Source: Proteobacteria bacterium UBA2363 | GTDB lineage: Bacteria > Pseudomonadota > Gammaproteobacteria > Xanthomonadales > UBA2363 | Direction of reading: 5' to 3' | Length of the DNA: 23,215 nt | Assembly: GCA_002344355.1 (NCBI GenBank) | Contig: DDTN01000012.1 | Coordinates: 1-23,215 of the forward strand | Notes under the pieces: generated by a model | Told to the model about the DNA's origin: nothing | Seen by the model: the letters and a program-made list of their open reading frames with translations, nothing else | Database searches by the model: none | Position numbers and translations under genes: made by a program | In this document: one piece after another, positions 14,513-23,215 of the stretch | Numbering within the stretch: position 1 is the stretch's first letter | How the letters are laid out: the number at the start of each line of letters is the position of its first letter

Positions 14513-14534
14513 CACTTGCAAGGCGCGCCGCACC

Positions 14535-14975
14535 ATGGCCGACTCCCTGGACCTCGACCGCTTCCTGCCGTACCGGCTGTCGCGGCTGTCGAACACGGTC
14601 AGCCAGGCGATCGCCGACCTCTACGTCGAGCGCTTCAACCTGACCGTCACCGAGTGGCGCGTGCTGGCGGTGCTGGGGCGCGAGCCCGGCCTGAGCGCGC
14701 GCGAGGTCGCCCTGCGCACCGCCATGGACAAGGTCGCGGTGAGCCGCGCGGTGGCGCGCCTGATCGCCGCCGGACGCATCGACCGCGGCACCGACCGCGG
14801 CGACCGGCGCCGCTCGGTGCTGCACCTGAGCGGCGCGGGAAAGCGCATCTACGACCAGGTGGTGCCGCTGGCCCTGGACTTCGAGCGGCGCCTGCTGGAG
14901 CGCCTGGATGCCGGCGAGCGCGCCGACCTGGACCGCCTGCTGGCCCGCCTGGAGCGGGCCAGCCTGGGCGCCTGA
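14535..14975 (+). CDS. MarR-family transcriptional regulator, probable controller of the tyrosine cluster
   Basis: A 146-residue winged-helix regulator with the whole MarR layout: an N-terminal dimerisation helix (SRLSNTVSQAIADLYVERF), TVTEWRVLAVLGREPGLSAREVA, the recognition helix region AMDKVAVSRAVARLIAAGRI, the wing DRGDRRRSVLHLSGAGKRIY, and a C-terminal dimerisation helix. The ATG at 14535 has AAGG about 11 nt upstream. It is divergent from hppD and shares with it a 148-bp region bearing a perfect palindrome. Control by a pathway intermediate such as homogentisate or 4-hydroxyphenylpyruvate is inference. It is convergent with lpxL, only 12 nt apart. Confidence 0.92.
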   Translation: MADSLDLDRFLPYRLSRLSNTVSQAIADLYVERFNLTVTEWRVLAVLGREPGLSAREVALRTAMDKVAVSRAVARLIAAGRIDRGTDRGDRRRSVLHLSGAGKRIYDQVVPLALDFERRLLERLDAGERADLDRLLARLERASLGA

Positions 14976-14987
14976 CCGCGCCCGGCT

Positions 14988-15905
14988 TCAGTACACCGGC
15001 GGCGCCCCGGGCGGCCGGGTCTTGAAGCGCTTGTGGATCCACAGGTACTGCTCGGGGGCGGCGCGCACCATCGCCTCGATGACGGCGTTGACCCGGGCGC
15101 TGTCGGCGACCTCGTCGCCCCCGGGGAAGGCCGCCAGCGGCGCGCCGATCTCCAGTTCGTAGCCGGCGCCGCCGGGCAGGCGCCGGTGCGCGAACGGCAG
15201 CACCGCCGCGCCCGACAGCCGGGCCAGGTGATGGGTGGCGGTGATGGTGCTGGCCTGGACGCCGAAGAACGGCGCGAACACGCTGTCCTTGCCGCGCATG
15301 TCCTGGTCGGGCGCATACCAGAGCGTGCCGCCGGCGCGCAGGTGGCGGACCGTGGCGCGCAGTTCGCGGCGCCCGAACATCGCCTGGGCGTAGCGCAGGC
15401 GCCGGCGTTTCACCGCCCACTCGAACACCGGCGAGCCGTGTTCGCGGTACAGGCCGGCCAGCGGCACCTGCTGGGCGACCAGTCGGGCGCACAGCTCCAG
15501 GTGGCTGAAGTGGCCGCCGACCAGCAGGGCGCCGCGGCCCTGGGCCTGCACCGCCGCCAGGTGCTCGAGGCCGCGCAGTCGATAGGGGATGCGCGCGAAC
15601 GCCCGGTCGGAAGCCATCCAGCTCGATGCGAACTCGGCCAGCATGCGGCCGAGGTCGGCGAAGTGCGCGCGCAGCAGCGCCTCGCGCTGCGCTTCGGACA
15701 GCGCCGGAAAGCACAGCGCGAGGTTGCGCCGGGCGACGCGGCCGCGCGCCGCCAGCAGCGGCCGCAGGGCGGTGCCCAGGGCGGCACCGGCCGGCAGCGC
15801 CACGCGCCAGGGCAGGCGCCCGATCAGCCAGACCAGGCCCAGCCCCAGCCAGGCCGGCCAGTGCCAGGGCGCCAGCAGGCGCAGGGGCAGGACGGGGGCG
15901 CTCAC
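14988..15905 (-). CDS. lpxL: Lipid A biosynthesis acyltransferase (LpxL/HtrB family)
   Basis: A 305-residue inner-membrane enzyme adding a secondary acyl chain to Kdo-lipid A. A hydrophobic N-terminal anchor lies at about 8-30. The catalytic HX4E motif is His132-Glu137 in VGGHFSHLELC. YREHGSPVFEW, APDQDMRGKDSVFAPFFG and the C-terminal QYLWIHKRFKTRP are family signatures. The start is GTG at 15905; upstream ATGs (15931-15929 and others) are out of frame. A TACAAT box on the minus strand (15940-15935) gives a leader of about 24 nt. It could be LpxL, LpxM or LpxP type; sequence alone does not decide. It is divergent from waaA, which makes its Kdo-lipid A substrate. Confidence 0.9.
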   Translation of the reverse strand: MSAPVLPLRLLAPWHWPAWLGLGLVWLIGRLPWRVALPAGAALGTALRPLLAARGRVARRNLALCFPALSEAQREALLRAHFADLGRMLAEFASSWMASDRAFARIPYRLRGLEHLAAVQAQGRGALLVGGHFSHLELCARLVAQQVPLAGLYREHGSPVFEWAVKRRRLRYAQAMFGRRELRATVRHLRAGGTLWYAPDQDMRGKDSVFAPFFGVQASTITATHHLARLSGAAVLPFAHRRLPGGAGYELEIGAPLAAFPGGDEVADSARVNAVIEAMVRAAPEQYLWIHKRFKTRPPGAPPVY

Positions 15906-16041
15906 GGCGCGGTCGGACAGCGATCCATGCCGTCATTGTAGGCGGCCACGCCGCCGCGCCCCGCGACGACGCCGCCGGCCTGGGCCCGCCGCCTGCCCCC
16001 CGCGCCCGGGGTTCCCCACACCCGCCCGCTAGAATCCCCCC
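15906..16041. promoter_or_regulatory. Divergent lpxL-waaA promoter region with a leaderless-type -10 for waaA
   Basis: On the minus strand TACAAT (15940-15935) is a good -10 for lpxL. On the plus strand TAGAAT (16030-16035) ends only 6 nt before the waaA ATG. The normal start distance would put transcription at the A of the ATG, and no Shine-Dalgarno is present. No convincing -35 is visible for either. A small GGCGGC-CAC-GCCGCC hairpin lies at 15941-15955. Confidence 0.5.
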
Positions 16042-17370
16042 ATGGATGGCCCGACCCCGCCGAAGCAACCGTACTCGTGGCCGACCCGGTTGCGCCTGCA
16101 ACTGCTGCGCCTGGTCTACACCAGCTTCATCTACCTGGCGACGCCGATCATCCTGTACCGGTTGCTGGTGCGCGGGCTCAAGCTGCGCAGCTACCTGCAG
16201 CGCTGGTCCGAGCGCTTCGGCTACTTCCCGCGCCCGGGATTCCCGGTCGAGTCGATCTGGGTGCACGCGGTCTCGGTCGGCGAGCTGAATGCCGCGATTC
16301 CCCTGATCCATGCGCTGCGCGAGCGCTACCGGGACCGCCCGATGGTGGTGACCACGGTGACGCCGACCGGTTCGGAGCGGCTGCGCCAGGTGTTCGGCGA
16401 CAGCGTCTTCCACGTCTACCTGCCCTACGACATCCCGGCCGCGGTGCGGCGCTTCCTGGACCGGGTGCGTCCGCGCCTGGCCGTGATCATGGAAACCGAG
16501 ATCTGGCCCAACCTGTATTTCATCTGCCGGCGGCGCGGCATCCCGGTGGTGATCGCCAACGCCCGCCTGTCGGAGCGCTCGCTGCGCGGCTACGGCCCGG
16601 TGCAGCCGCTGGCCGGCGAGGCGATCCGCTCGGCGACCTTCATCGCCGCGCAGTCGCAGACCGACTACGAGCGCTTCCTCAGCCTCGGCGCGCAGCCCGA
16701 GCGCCTGGCCATGGTCGGCAACCTGAAGTTCGACTACGAGCTCCCGGAGGCGACCACCGACGCGGGCCTGGCCTGGCGCGCGGCGTCCGGCGGCGACCGC
16801 CCGACCTGGATCGCCGCCAGCACCCACGAGGGCGAGGAGCAGGCGGTGCTGGCCGCCCATGCCCAGGTGCTGCAGCGGTTTCCCGACGCCCTGCTGGTAC
16901 TGGCGCCACGCCACCCGGAGCGGTTCCGCGCCGTCGCCCACGCCGCCGAGGCCGCCGGCCTGCGCGTGCGCACGCGCAGCGAGCACCAGCGGGCGACCGC
17001 GCAGACCCAGTGCTTCGTCGCCGACACCCTGGGCGAGCTGATGGTGTTCTTCATCGCCAGCGACGTCGCCTTCGTCGCCGGATCGCTGGAGCCGATCGGC
17101 GGCCACAACGTGCTGGAACCGGCGCTGGCCGGGCGCGCCATCGTGGTCGGTCCGCACACCTTCAATTTCGCCGAGGTCACCGACCTGCTGCTCGAGTCCG
17201 GCGCCGCCCTGCGGGTGCCGGGCCCGGAGCGGCTCGGCCAGGCCGTGATCGAGCTGCTCGAGGACCCGGCGCGGCGCGCCGACATGGGCGGCCGCGCCGC
17301 CGCCGTGATCGCCGGCCACCGCGGCGCGCTTGAGCGCACCCTGGCGGTGATCCGGCACATCGTCGGCTGA
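16042..17370 (+). CDS. waaA: 3-deoxy-D-manno-octulosonic acid (Kdo) transferase
   Basis: A 442-residue monotopic inner-membrane glycosyltransferase (GT30) that adds Kdo from CMP-Kdo to lipid IVA. An N-terminal membrane segment lies at about 25-44 (LVYTSFIYLATPIILYRLLV). The catalytic base is Glu81 in HAVSVGELNAA. METEIWPNL and NARLSERS are conserved, and the C-terminal nucleotide-sugar site has GSLEPIGGHNVLEPALAG (His355) and GPHTFNF. The length is slightly over the E. coli protein (425 aa), mostly through a longer N-terminal tail. The ATG at 16042 fits this and follows a TAGAAT box almost directly. It works with the neighbouring acyltransferase in lipid A-Kdo assembly. Confidence 0.96.
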   Translation: MDGPTPPKQPYSWPTRLRLQLLRLVYTSFIYLATPIILYRLLVRGLKLRSYLQRWSERFGYFPRPGFPVESIWVHAVSVGELNAAIPLIHALRERYRDRPMVVTTVTPTGSERLRQVFGDSVFHVYLPYDIPAAVRRFLDRVRPRLAVIMETEIWPNLYFICRRRGIPVVIANARLSERSLRGYGPVQPLAGEAIRSATFIAAQSQTDYERFLSLGAQPERLAMVGNLKFDYELPEATTDAGLAWRAASGGDRPTWIAASTHEGEEQAVLAAHAQVLQRFPDALLVLAPRHPERFRAVAHAAEAAGLRVRTRSEHQRATAQTQCFVADTLGELMVFFIASDVAFVAGSLEPIGGHNVLEPALAGRAIVVGPHTFNFAEVTDLLLESGAALRVPGPERLGQAVIELLEDPARRADMGGRAAAVIAGHRGALERTLAVIRHIVG

Positions 17371-17484
17371 ACGGGGGCGGCTGGGCGCCGGCCGGGGCGG
17401 TGCCGCCCGACCGGGATGACGCCGGAATCGCGGCCGCCGGCGCTGCGGTAGGATGCCCGCTGGCCTGAAGGAGGGATCCGCGCC

Positions 17485-19068
17485 ATGAACACCCCCGAAC
17501 CCGTGCCGGCACCGGTGCGCCGCAGCTTCGTGACCCGCTTCCTAGACGGCGTCGAACGCGTCGGCAACAAGCTGCCCGATCCGGCGATGCTGTTCCTGAT
17601 CGCCATGATCATCGTCTGGGTGCTGTCGGCGATCTTCGCCAGCATGCAGTTCGCGGAGGTCGACCCGCGCACCGGCGACCCGATCCAGATCCGCAACATG
17701 CTGGCCGGCGCCAGCCTGACCACCTTCATGGCGGACATGGTCCGCACCTTCGTCAACTTCGCGCCGCTGGGCGTGGTCCTGGTCGCCATGCTCGGCCTGG
17801 GCGTCGCCGAGCACACCGGCTTCATCAACGCCGGACTGCGCTCGATGCTGTCGGTCACCCCGAAGATGCTGCTGACCCCGATGCTGATCGCGGTCGGCGT
17901 GCTCAGCCATGTCGCGGTCGACGCCGGCTACGTGCTGGTGATCCCGCTCGGCGCGGTGATCTTCTACGCGGCCGGGCGCCACCCGCTGGCCGGCATCGCG
18001 GCGGCCTTCGCCGGCGTCTCCGGCGGCTTCTCGGCGACCTTCTTCGTGCCGTCCAGCCTGGACCCGCTGCTCGCCGGCCTGACCCAGGAGGCGGCGCGCA
18101 TCATCGACCCCTCGGTCCAGGTCAATCCGCTCAACAACTACTTCTTCACCACCGCCTCGACCTTCCTGATCATCCTGGTCGGCTGGTTCCTGACCGACAG
18201 GGTGATCGAGCCCCGCCTGACCGCCACCGCGGTCGACGGCGACACCAGCCAGCTGCCCTCCATGCAGCCGCTGGAGCCGCGCGAGCGGCGCGGCCTGCGC
18301 TGGTCGCTGCTGGCCATGGGCGTGGCGATCGCCGCCTTCGTGCTGACCCTGCTGCCGGAAGGCACGCCCTGGGCGGCGCGCCCCGACCAGGTCACCGCCG
18401 GCCAGAACCCGCTGCTGGTGGCGGCCGCGCCGCTGATGCAGTCGATCGTGGCGCTGATCTTCGTGCTGTTCCTGATCCCCGGCGTGGTCTACGGCTACGC
18501 CGCCGGCACCGTGAAGAACCACCGCGACATCATCGCCGGCATGAGCAAGGCGATGAGCGGCATGGGCTACTACATCGTCATGGCCTTCTTCGCGGCGCAG
18601 TTCATCTACGCCTTCGGGCAGTCCAACCTGGGCGCGCTGCTGGCGATCAAGGGCGCCAACTGGCTGCAGGCGATGGGCTTCCCGATGGCGCTGACCCTGA
18701 TCGGCATCGTCCTGCTGTCGGGCACGGTCAACCTGGTGGTCGGCTCGGCCTCGGCGAAGTGGGCGCTGATCGGCGCGATCATGGTGCCGATGCTGATGCA
18801 GCTCGGGGTATCGCCGGACCTGACCCAGGCCGCCTACCGCGTCGGCGATTCCAGCACCAACATCATCACCCCCCTGCTGCCCTACTTCCCGCTGATCGTG
18901 GTGTTCTGCCAGCGCTACGTGAAGAACGCCGGCATCGGCACCCTGCTGGCGCTGATGCTGCCGTTCTCGGTCACCCTGCTGGTGGTCTGGACCGGCTTCC
19001 TGCTGCTGTTCTGGGGCTTCGGCATTCCGCTGGGCGTCGGCGCCAGCTACGTCTACCCCGTTCCCTGA
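17485..19068 (+). CDS. AbgT-family transporter
   Basis: A 527-residue inner-membrane protein of the p-aminobenzoyl-glutamate transporter family, typical in length (about 500-530), with some 11 or more hydrophobic segments and re-entrant hairpins. Visible family features are the N-terminal VERVGNKLPDPAMLF, LGLGVAEHTGFIN, HVAVDAGYVLVIPL, SASAKWALIGAIMVPMLMQLG and GDSSTNIITPLLPYFP. Members of the family either import p-aminobenzoyl-glutamate or export sulfonamide-like antimetabolites (MtrF type); substrate and direction cannot be read here, and no abgAB-type peptidase genes adjoin it. The ATG at 17485 has a strong AAGGAGG (17468-17474), and a TAGGAT box (17449-17454) gives a short leader. Confidence 0.93.
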   Translation: MNTPEPVPAPVRRSFVTRFLDGVERVGNKLPDPAMLFLIAMIIVWVLSAIFASMQFAEVDPRTGDPIQIRNMLAGASLTTFMADMVRTFVNFAPLGVVLVAMLGLGVAEHTGFINAGLRSMLSVTPKMLLTPMLIAVGVLSHVAVDAGYVLVIPLGAVIFYAAGRHPLAGIAAAFAGVSGGFSATFFVPSSLDPLLAGLTQEAARIIDPSVQVNPLNNYFFTTASTFLIILVGWFLTDRVIEPRLTATAVDGDTSQLPSMQPLEPRERRGLRWSLLAMGVAIAAFVLTLLPEGTPWAARPDQVTAGQNPLLVAAAPLMQSIVALIFVLFLIPGVVYGYAAGTVKNHRDIIAGMSKAMSGMGYYIVMAFFAAQFIYAFGQSNLGALLAIKGANWLQAMGFPMALTLIGIVLLSGTVNLVVGSASAKWALIGAIMVPMLMQLGVSPDLTQAAYRVGDSSTNIITPLLPYFPLIVVFCQRYVKNAGIGTLLALMLPFSVTLLVVWTGFLLLFWGFGIPLGVGASYVYPVP

Positions 19069-19075
19069 GACAAGC

Positions 19076-19181
19076 GGGACTCGGGACCCGGGACCCGGGA
19101 AGCGACGGCCGGTTTCAAGGCCAAGATCCGGGTTCGGGGTTCGGGGTTCCGATTCCCGAGTCCCGAGTCCCGAGTCCCGAG
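19076..19181. repeat. Heptamer tandem repeats arranged as an inverted pair between convergent genes
   Basis: Left block 19076-19103: GGGACTC, GGGACCC, GGGACCC, GGGAAGC. Middle block 19131-19151: GGTTCGG twice, then GGTTCCG. Right block 19154-19181: TCCCGAG four times exactly. GACTCGGGA in the left block is the reverse complement of TCCCGAGTC in the right block, so the transcript from either direction can fold to a long hairpin in several registers. The block begins 8 nt after the AbgT stop and ends 14 nt past the end of the EAL gene. It may serve as a bidirectional terminator and looks like a dispersed Xanthomonadales-type element. Confidence 0.75.
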
Positions 19182-19195
19182 TCGCGGCTCTCTCG

Positions 19196-21466
19196 CTACT
19201 GCACCGCGGCGGTGCGCAGCAGGTCGCTGGCGTAGAACGCCTCCGGCGTCATCGGCCGGGCGATGTGGTAGCCCTGGGCGGCATCGCAGCCGGCCTGGCG
19301 CAGCCAGTCCAGCGTGCGCGCGTCCTCGATGCCCTCGGCGGTCACGGTGGCGCCCAGCACGTGGGCGAGCTGGATGCTGCTGCGGACGATGGCCTGGTCG
19401 CCCGGGGAGTCGAGCAGCTCGACGATGAACGAGCGGTCGATCTTCAGCTCGCTCGGCGCCATCCGGCGCAGGTAGACGAACGAGGCGTGGCCGACGCCGA
19501 AGTCGTCCAGCGAGATCCGGATGCCGCGCTGGCGCAGGCGGCGCACCGAGGCCAGCACGTCGTCGGCGTCGCGCATGACGTCGGTCTCGGTGACCTCCAG
19601 CACCAGCTGCCCGCCGAGGTCGCCGACCTGCGCCAGCAGGTCGCCGACCAGCGCGTCGTCGGCGAGGTCGTTGACCGAGACGTTGACCGCCACCGACAGG
19701 TCGAGGCGGCGCTCGCGCAGGGTCCGCAGGTGCTCGACGGCGCGGGCGATCATGTAGCGGGTCAGCGCGCCGACCATGCCGGTGCGTTCGGCCAGGGGCA
19801 CGAAGCGGGACGGCGGCACCGGGCCGCGCACCGGATGCTGCCAGCGCACCAGCAGCTCGGCGCCGACCACGCGGCCGCTGGCCAGGTCCAGCTTCGGCTG
19901 CAGGGCGTGGCCGACGTCGCCGGCGTCCAGGGCATCGCGCAGCTCGGCGAGCACCGACAGGTTGATCGGGTCGGGCTCCAGCCGCGGCCCGTAGAGCAGC
20001 GGCGGACCGCCGCGCTCGACCGCCGCGAAGCAGGCCATGTCGGCGGCGCGGAGGACCTGGCCGGCCTCGCTGCCATGGTCCGGGAACAGGGCGATGCCGG
20101 CGCCGAAGCGGGGCTCCAGGCTGACGCCCTCGAACAGCACCCGTTGCGAGCCCCGGTCCAGGTGCCCCTGCAGGCGCTGGCGGGCGCCGGCCCCATCGCC
20201 GACATCGGCGAGCAGCAGGGCGAACTGGCCCAGCCCGAGGCAGTAGGCGGAGACGTCGGCCCCGGCGTCGGCCAGGGCACGGCCGACCGAGGCCACCATC
20301 GCGTCGACGGCGGCCTGCCCGGCCACGGCATGCACCAGGTCCAGGCCGAGCAGGTCGAGGCGGGCCAGGGCGCCGGTCCGGCCGGCCGCCAGCGCCGCCG
20401 GCACCGCCGCGGTCATCGCCAGCACCAGGGCGTTGCGGTTGGGCAGGCCGGTGTGCGGGTCGTGGTAGGCGAGGTAGTGCACCCGGGCCTCGGCATCGCG
20501 GCGCCTGATCGCCTCGCTGTCGGCGCGCTGCGAGTGGCGCTCGGCATGGCGGTGCGCGCGCCGCCACCACACCAGGGCGACCACCGCGGCAAGCAGCAGG
20601 GGGATACCCAGGGCCACGCCGAGCATGAGGCCGGACCGGAACGACGGCGGCGCCGGGCCCAGGCGCGCCAGCCACGTCATGTACAGGCGGTCGTGGATGC
20701 CGGCGGCCCGCACCCGCGCCAGCGCCTCGTCGATGGCGGCGACCAGCTCGGGGCGGTCGGGCCGGACGGCGAACGCATAGTCCAGGCTCAGCACCGGCGG
20801 GCTGAGCGCGACCACCTGGTCCAGGCCCAGGCCGAGGACCGCCTCGTAGCCGATCGTCATCGGCGCCACCGCATAGTCGGCCTCGCCGCGCGCGACCGCG
20901 GCGACCGCATCGGCCTCGACGGCGACCGGGATCAGCACCGGCCGCGGCCGCACGCCGAGCAGGGCCTCGTGGGCCAGGCCGGCGTGCTGCACGGCCACCC
21001 GGCGGCCCGCCAGCTGGTCCAGCGCGTCGATGAACAGGCCGCCGGGGCGACCGAACACCAGGTGGTAGCGCGTGAGGTAGGGCTGGCTGAAGGCGAACCG
21101 TCTCCGGCGCGCCTCGGAGACGAACATCGGCACGACGTCGACCCGGCTGGCGGCCAGGTCGTCCAGGGCCTCGCCCCAGTCGCCGAAGCGGTAGCGCACC
21201 GGCACGCCCATCTCGGCCGCCACCGCGGCCATCAGATCGACGTCGAAGCCGGCGGCGGCGCCGCTGTCGTCAAGGAAATGGAACGGCCGGTAGCTGGCAT
21301 CGCCCGCCATCGTCAGCGATCCGGGCGCGCGCTGCATGGCCCGGTCCTCGGCCGCCGCCGGCGGCACGCCGGCGCACAGCAGCGCCGCGAGCCACAGGCA
21401 GGCACCCGCCCGGGCGGCGGCTCCCCGGCCACCGGCACGGTCCTGCGAGGCGCCTGGCTGCCGCAT
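19196..21466 (-). CDS. Membrane sensor: periplasmic solute-binding domain, degenerate GGDEF, EAL (c-di-GMP phosphodiesterase)
   Basis: A 756-residue protein. The ATG at 21466 is chosen for its GGAGA site 6 nt upstream and a following signal peptide (to about residue 39); an ATG at 21532 would bury this. Residues about 48-270 form a family-3 solute-binding domain (GFDVDLMAAVAAEMGV; FVSEARRRRFAFSQPY). A transmembrane helix follows at about 278-301. The GGDEF-like domain (about 331-485) keeps HDPHTGLPNR, but the signature site reads GLGQF (411-415), so cyclase activity is unlikely. The EAL domain (about 503-743) retains Glu537 (GAELLVRW), Asn595, Asp654-Asp655 (DDFGVG), Lys675 (LKIDRSF), Glu711/Glu714 (TAEGIED) and Gln731 (AAQGY), so it is probably an active phosphodiesterase. 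It is 135 nt downstream of the YfcC-type carrier and may be co-transcribed with it. Confidence 0.92.
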   Translation of the reverse strand: MRQPGASQDRAGGRGAAARAGACLWLAALLCAGVPPAAAEDRAMQRAPGSLTMAGDASYRPFHFLDDSGAAAGFDVDLMAAVAAEMGVPVRYRFGDWGEALDDLAASRVDVVPMFVSEARRRRFAFSQPYLTRYHLVFGRPGGLFIDALDQLAGRRVAVQHAGLAHEALLGVRPRPVLIPVAVEADAVAAVARGEADYAVAPMTIGYEAVLGLGLDQVVALSPPVLSLDYAFAVRPDRPELVAAIDEALARVRAAGIHDRLYMTWLARLGPAPPSFRSGLMLGVALGIPLLLAAVVALVWWRRAHRHAERHSQRADSEAIRRRDAEARVHYLAYHDPHTGLPNRNALVLAMTAAVPAALAAGRTGALARLDLLGLDLVHAVAGQAAVDAMVASVGRALADAGADVSAYCLGLGQFALLLADVGDGAGARQRLQGHLDRGSQRVLFEGVSLEPRFGAGIALFPDHGSEAGQVLRAADMACFAAVERGGPPLLYGPRLEPDPINLSVLAELRDALDAGDVGHALQPKLDLASGRVVGAELLVRWQHPVRGPVPPSRFVPLAERTGMVGALTRYMIARAVEHLRTLRERRLDLSVAVNVSVNDLADDALVGDLLAQVGDLGGQLVLEVTETDVMRDADDVLASVRRLRQRGIRISLDDFGVGHASFVYLRRMAPSELKIDRSFIVELLDSPGDQAIVRSSIQLAHVLGATVTAEGIEDARTLDWLRQAGCDAAQGYHIARPMTPEAFYASDLLRTAAVQ

Positions 21467-21601
21467 GCACGGTCTCCGCGAAGCCGGAACTGGCTGCACT
21501 TGGAACTTGGCAGCATTCCGCCATCCGGTCAACCGGTACGGCGGCGGCAGTACGGACGCGGCGCCCGTGCGCGCCGGCCGTGGCGGCCGGCGACGAACGG
21601 A
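21467..21601 (-). other. Gap between the YfcC-type carrier and the EAL sensor gene, with a hairpin
   Basis: This 135-bp gap holds an 8-bp perfect stem, CGCCGGCC (21572-21579) with GGCCGGCG (21585-21592) and a 5-nt loop, 10 nt after the carrier's stop. No T tract follows it. No convincing promoter for the EAL gene is seen, so read-through from the carrier gene remains possible. Confidence 0.4.
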
Positions 21602-22981
<1,380 letters not shown>

Positions 22982-23215
22982 GGGCGGACCTGCGGACCGA
23001 AGCGGCGACCAGGCATGCTAGCAGGCCGCGCCACGCACGCCGCCGCGGCGCGCGGACCGCCCCGGCAGCGTTGCCGCGCCGCGCAGGCGCGCCGCACACC
23101 GCCTTCCGCATCCCGAGCCCGGCACCCCGCGTCCCGCGTTGTGCGTCGCGACCTACGAGTCCCGAACGGGCCGTGGCACCGCACTTCTCCCCGCCTGCGG
23201 GGGAGGGGCGGGGGA
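22982..23215. other. Terminal intergenic region with degenerate heptamers and a GC hairpin
   Basis: No gene is supported here. TCCCGAG at about 23112 and GAGTCCCGAA near 23157-23166 look like decayed copies of the heptamers at 19076-19181. At 23187-23205 CTCCCCGC, CT and GCGGGGGAG form a stem with one bulged G. The carrier's promoter must lie at the left end of this stretch (TAGCAT, 23020-23015). Confidence 0.4.

Larger units (their letters stand above)
14493..14521 (-). promoter_or_regulatory. Predicted sigma70-type promoter of the hppD operon
   Basis: On the minus strand TTGCAA (14521-14516, 4/6 to the -35 consensus) and TATAAC (14498-14493, 5/6 to the -10 consensus) are separated by exactly 17 bp. 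The expected start is near 14486. It is the clearest promoter in this GC-rich window, and one of its few AT-rich islands. Confidence 0.65.

Noticed and set aside
14097..14534. Longer N-terminal extension of the MarR protein in the same frame
   Set aside because: It would run antisense through hppD and across the promoter region; the ATG at 14535 begins the normal MarR fold and has a ribosome site.
14647..17358. Open frame of 903 codons on the minus strand
   Set aside because: It runs across the marR 3' end, lpxL (same strand, other frame) and antisense to waaA. It has no recognisable domain, and the real genes in other frames carry full motif sets.
19076..19181. Short regular repeats considered as a CRISPR array
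   Set aside because: Units are 7 bp in direct tandem with no spacers, and no cas genes are nearby.

Overview
The window is a stretch of very GC-rich, densely coded bacterial chromosome with long antisense open frames that are by-products of base composition. LPS genes (lpxL, waaA), a TAGAAT-type -10 placed almost on top of an ATG, and 7-bp tandem repeats of the GGGACTC/TCCCGAG kind between genes all suggest a gammaproteobacterium of the Lysobacterales/Xanthomonadales type. That placement is an inference from gene content and style, not a database match. I see no tRNA, rRNA, CRISPR array, prophage or insertion sequence, and no gene-free stretch over 300 bases.

Left part (1-6452), exported peptidases: a large secreted subtilase of the KP-43 type runs off the left edge on the minus strand. 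Divergent from it is a small FAH-fold acylpyruvase-like enzyme, followed by an exported M28 zinc peptidase. Convergent with that is an exported HEXXH gluzincin (peptidase MA-like). A TrmH/SpoU RNA methyltransferase (6544-7299) lies upstream of the gluzincin on the same strand.

Middle part (7415-9416): a one-polypeptide regulator joining an alpha/beta hydrolase to a LuxR helix-turn-helix is divergent from a membrane methyltransferase of the methanethiol S-methyltransferase (MddA) type. The intergenic region holds repeated and inverted motifs, and the mddA Shine-Dalgarno lies inside a hairpin.

Tyrosine/homogentisate catabolism (9442-14975): a minus-strand cluster hppD - hmgA - lipoprotein - fahA - maiA takes 4-hydroxyphenylpyruvate to fumarate and acetoacetate. 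An uncharacterised lipoprotein is inserted one base after hmgA. A divergent MarR-family gene is the likely regulator: a perfect 14-bp palindrome lies exactly in the 17-bp spacer of the predicted hppD promoter.

Right part (14988-22981): divergent LPS genes lpxL and waaA, then an AbgT-family transporter. Convergent with it is a sensor protein with a periplasmic solute-binding domain, a degenerate GGDEF domain and an apparently intact EAL (c-di-GMP phosphodiesterase) domain. Upstream of this on the same strand is a YfcC/DcuC-type membrane carrier. A heptamer-repeat inverted array fills the junction of the two convergent genes at 19076-19181. The window looks like mostly ordinary core/accessory chromosome. 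The less ordinary points are the lipoprotein in the homogentisate operon, the regulatory region of mddA, the hppD operator-promoter and the heptamer array.
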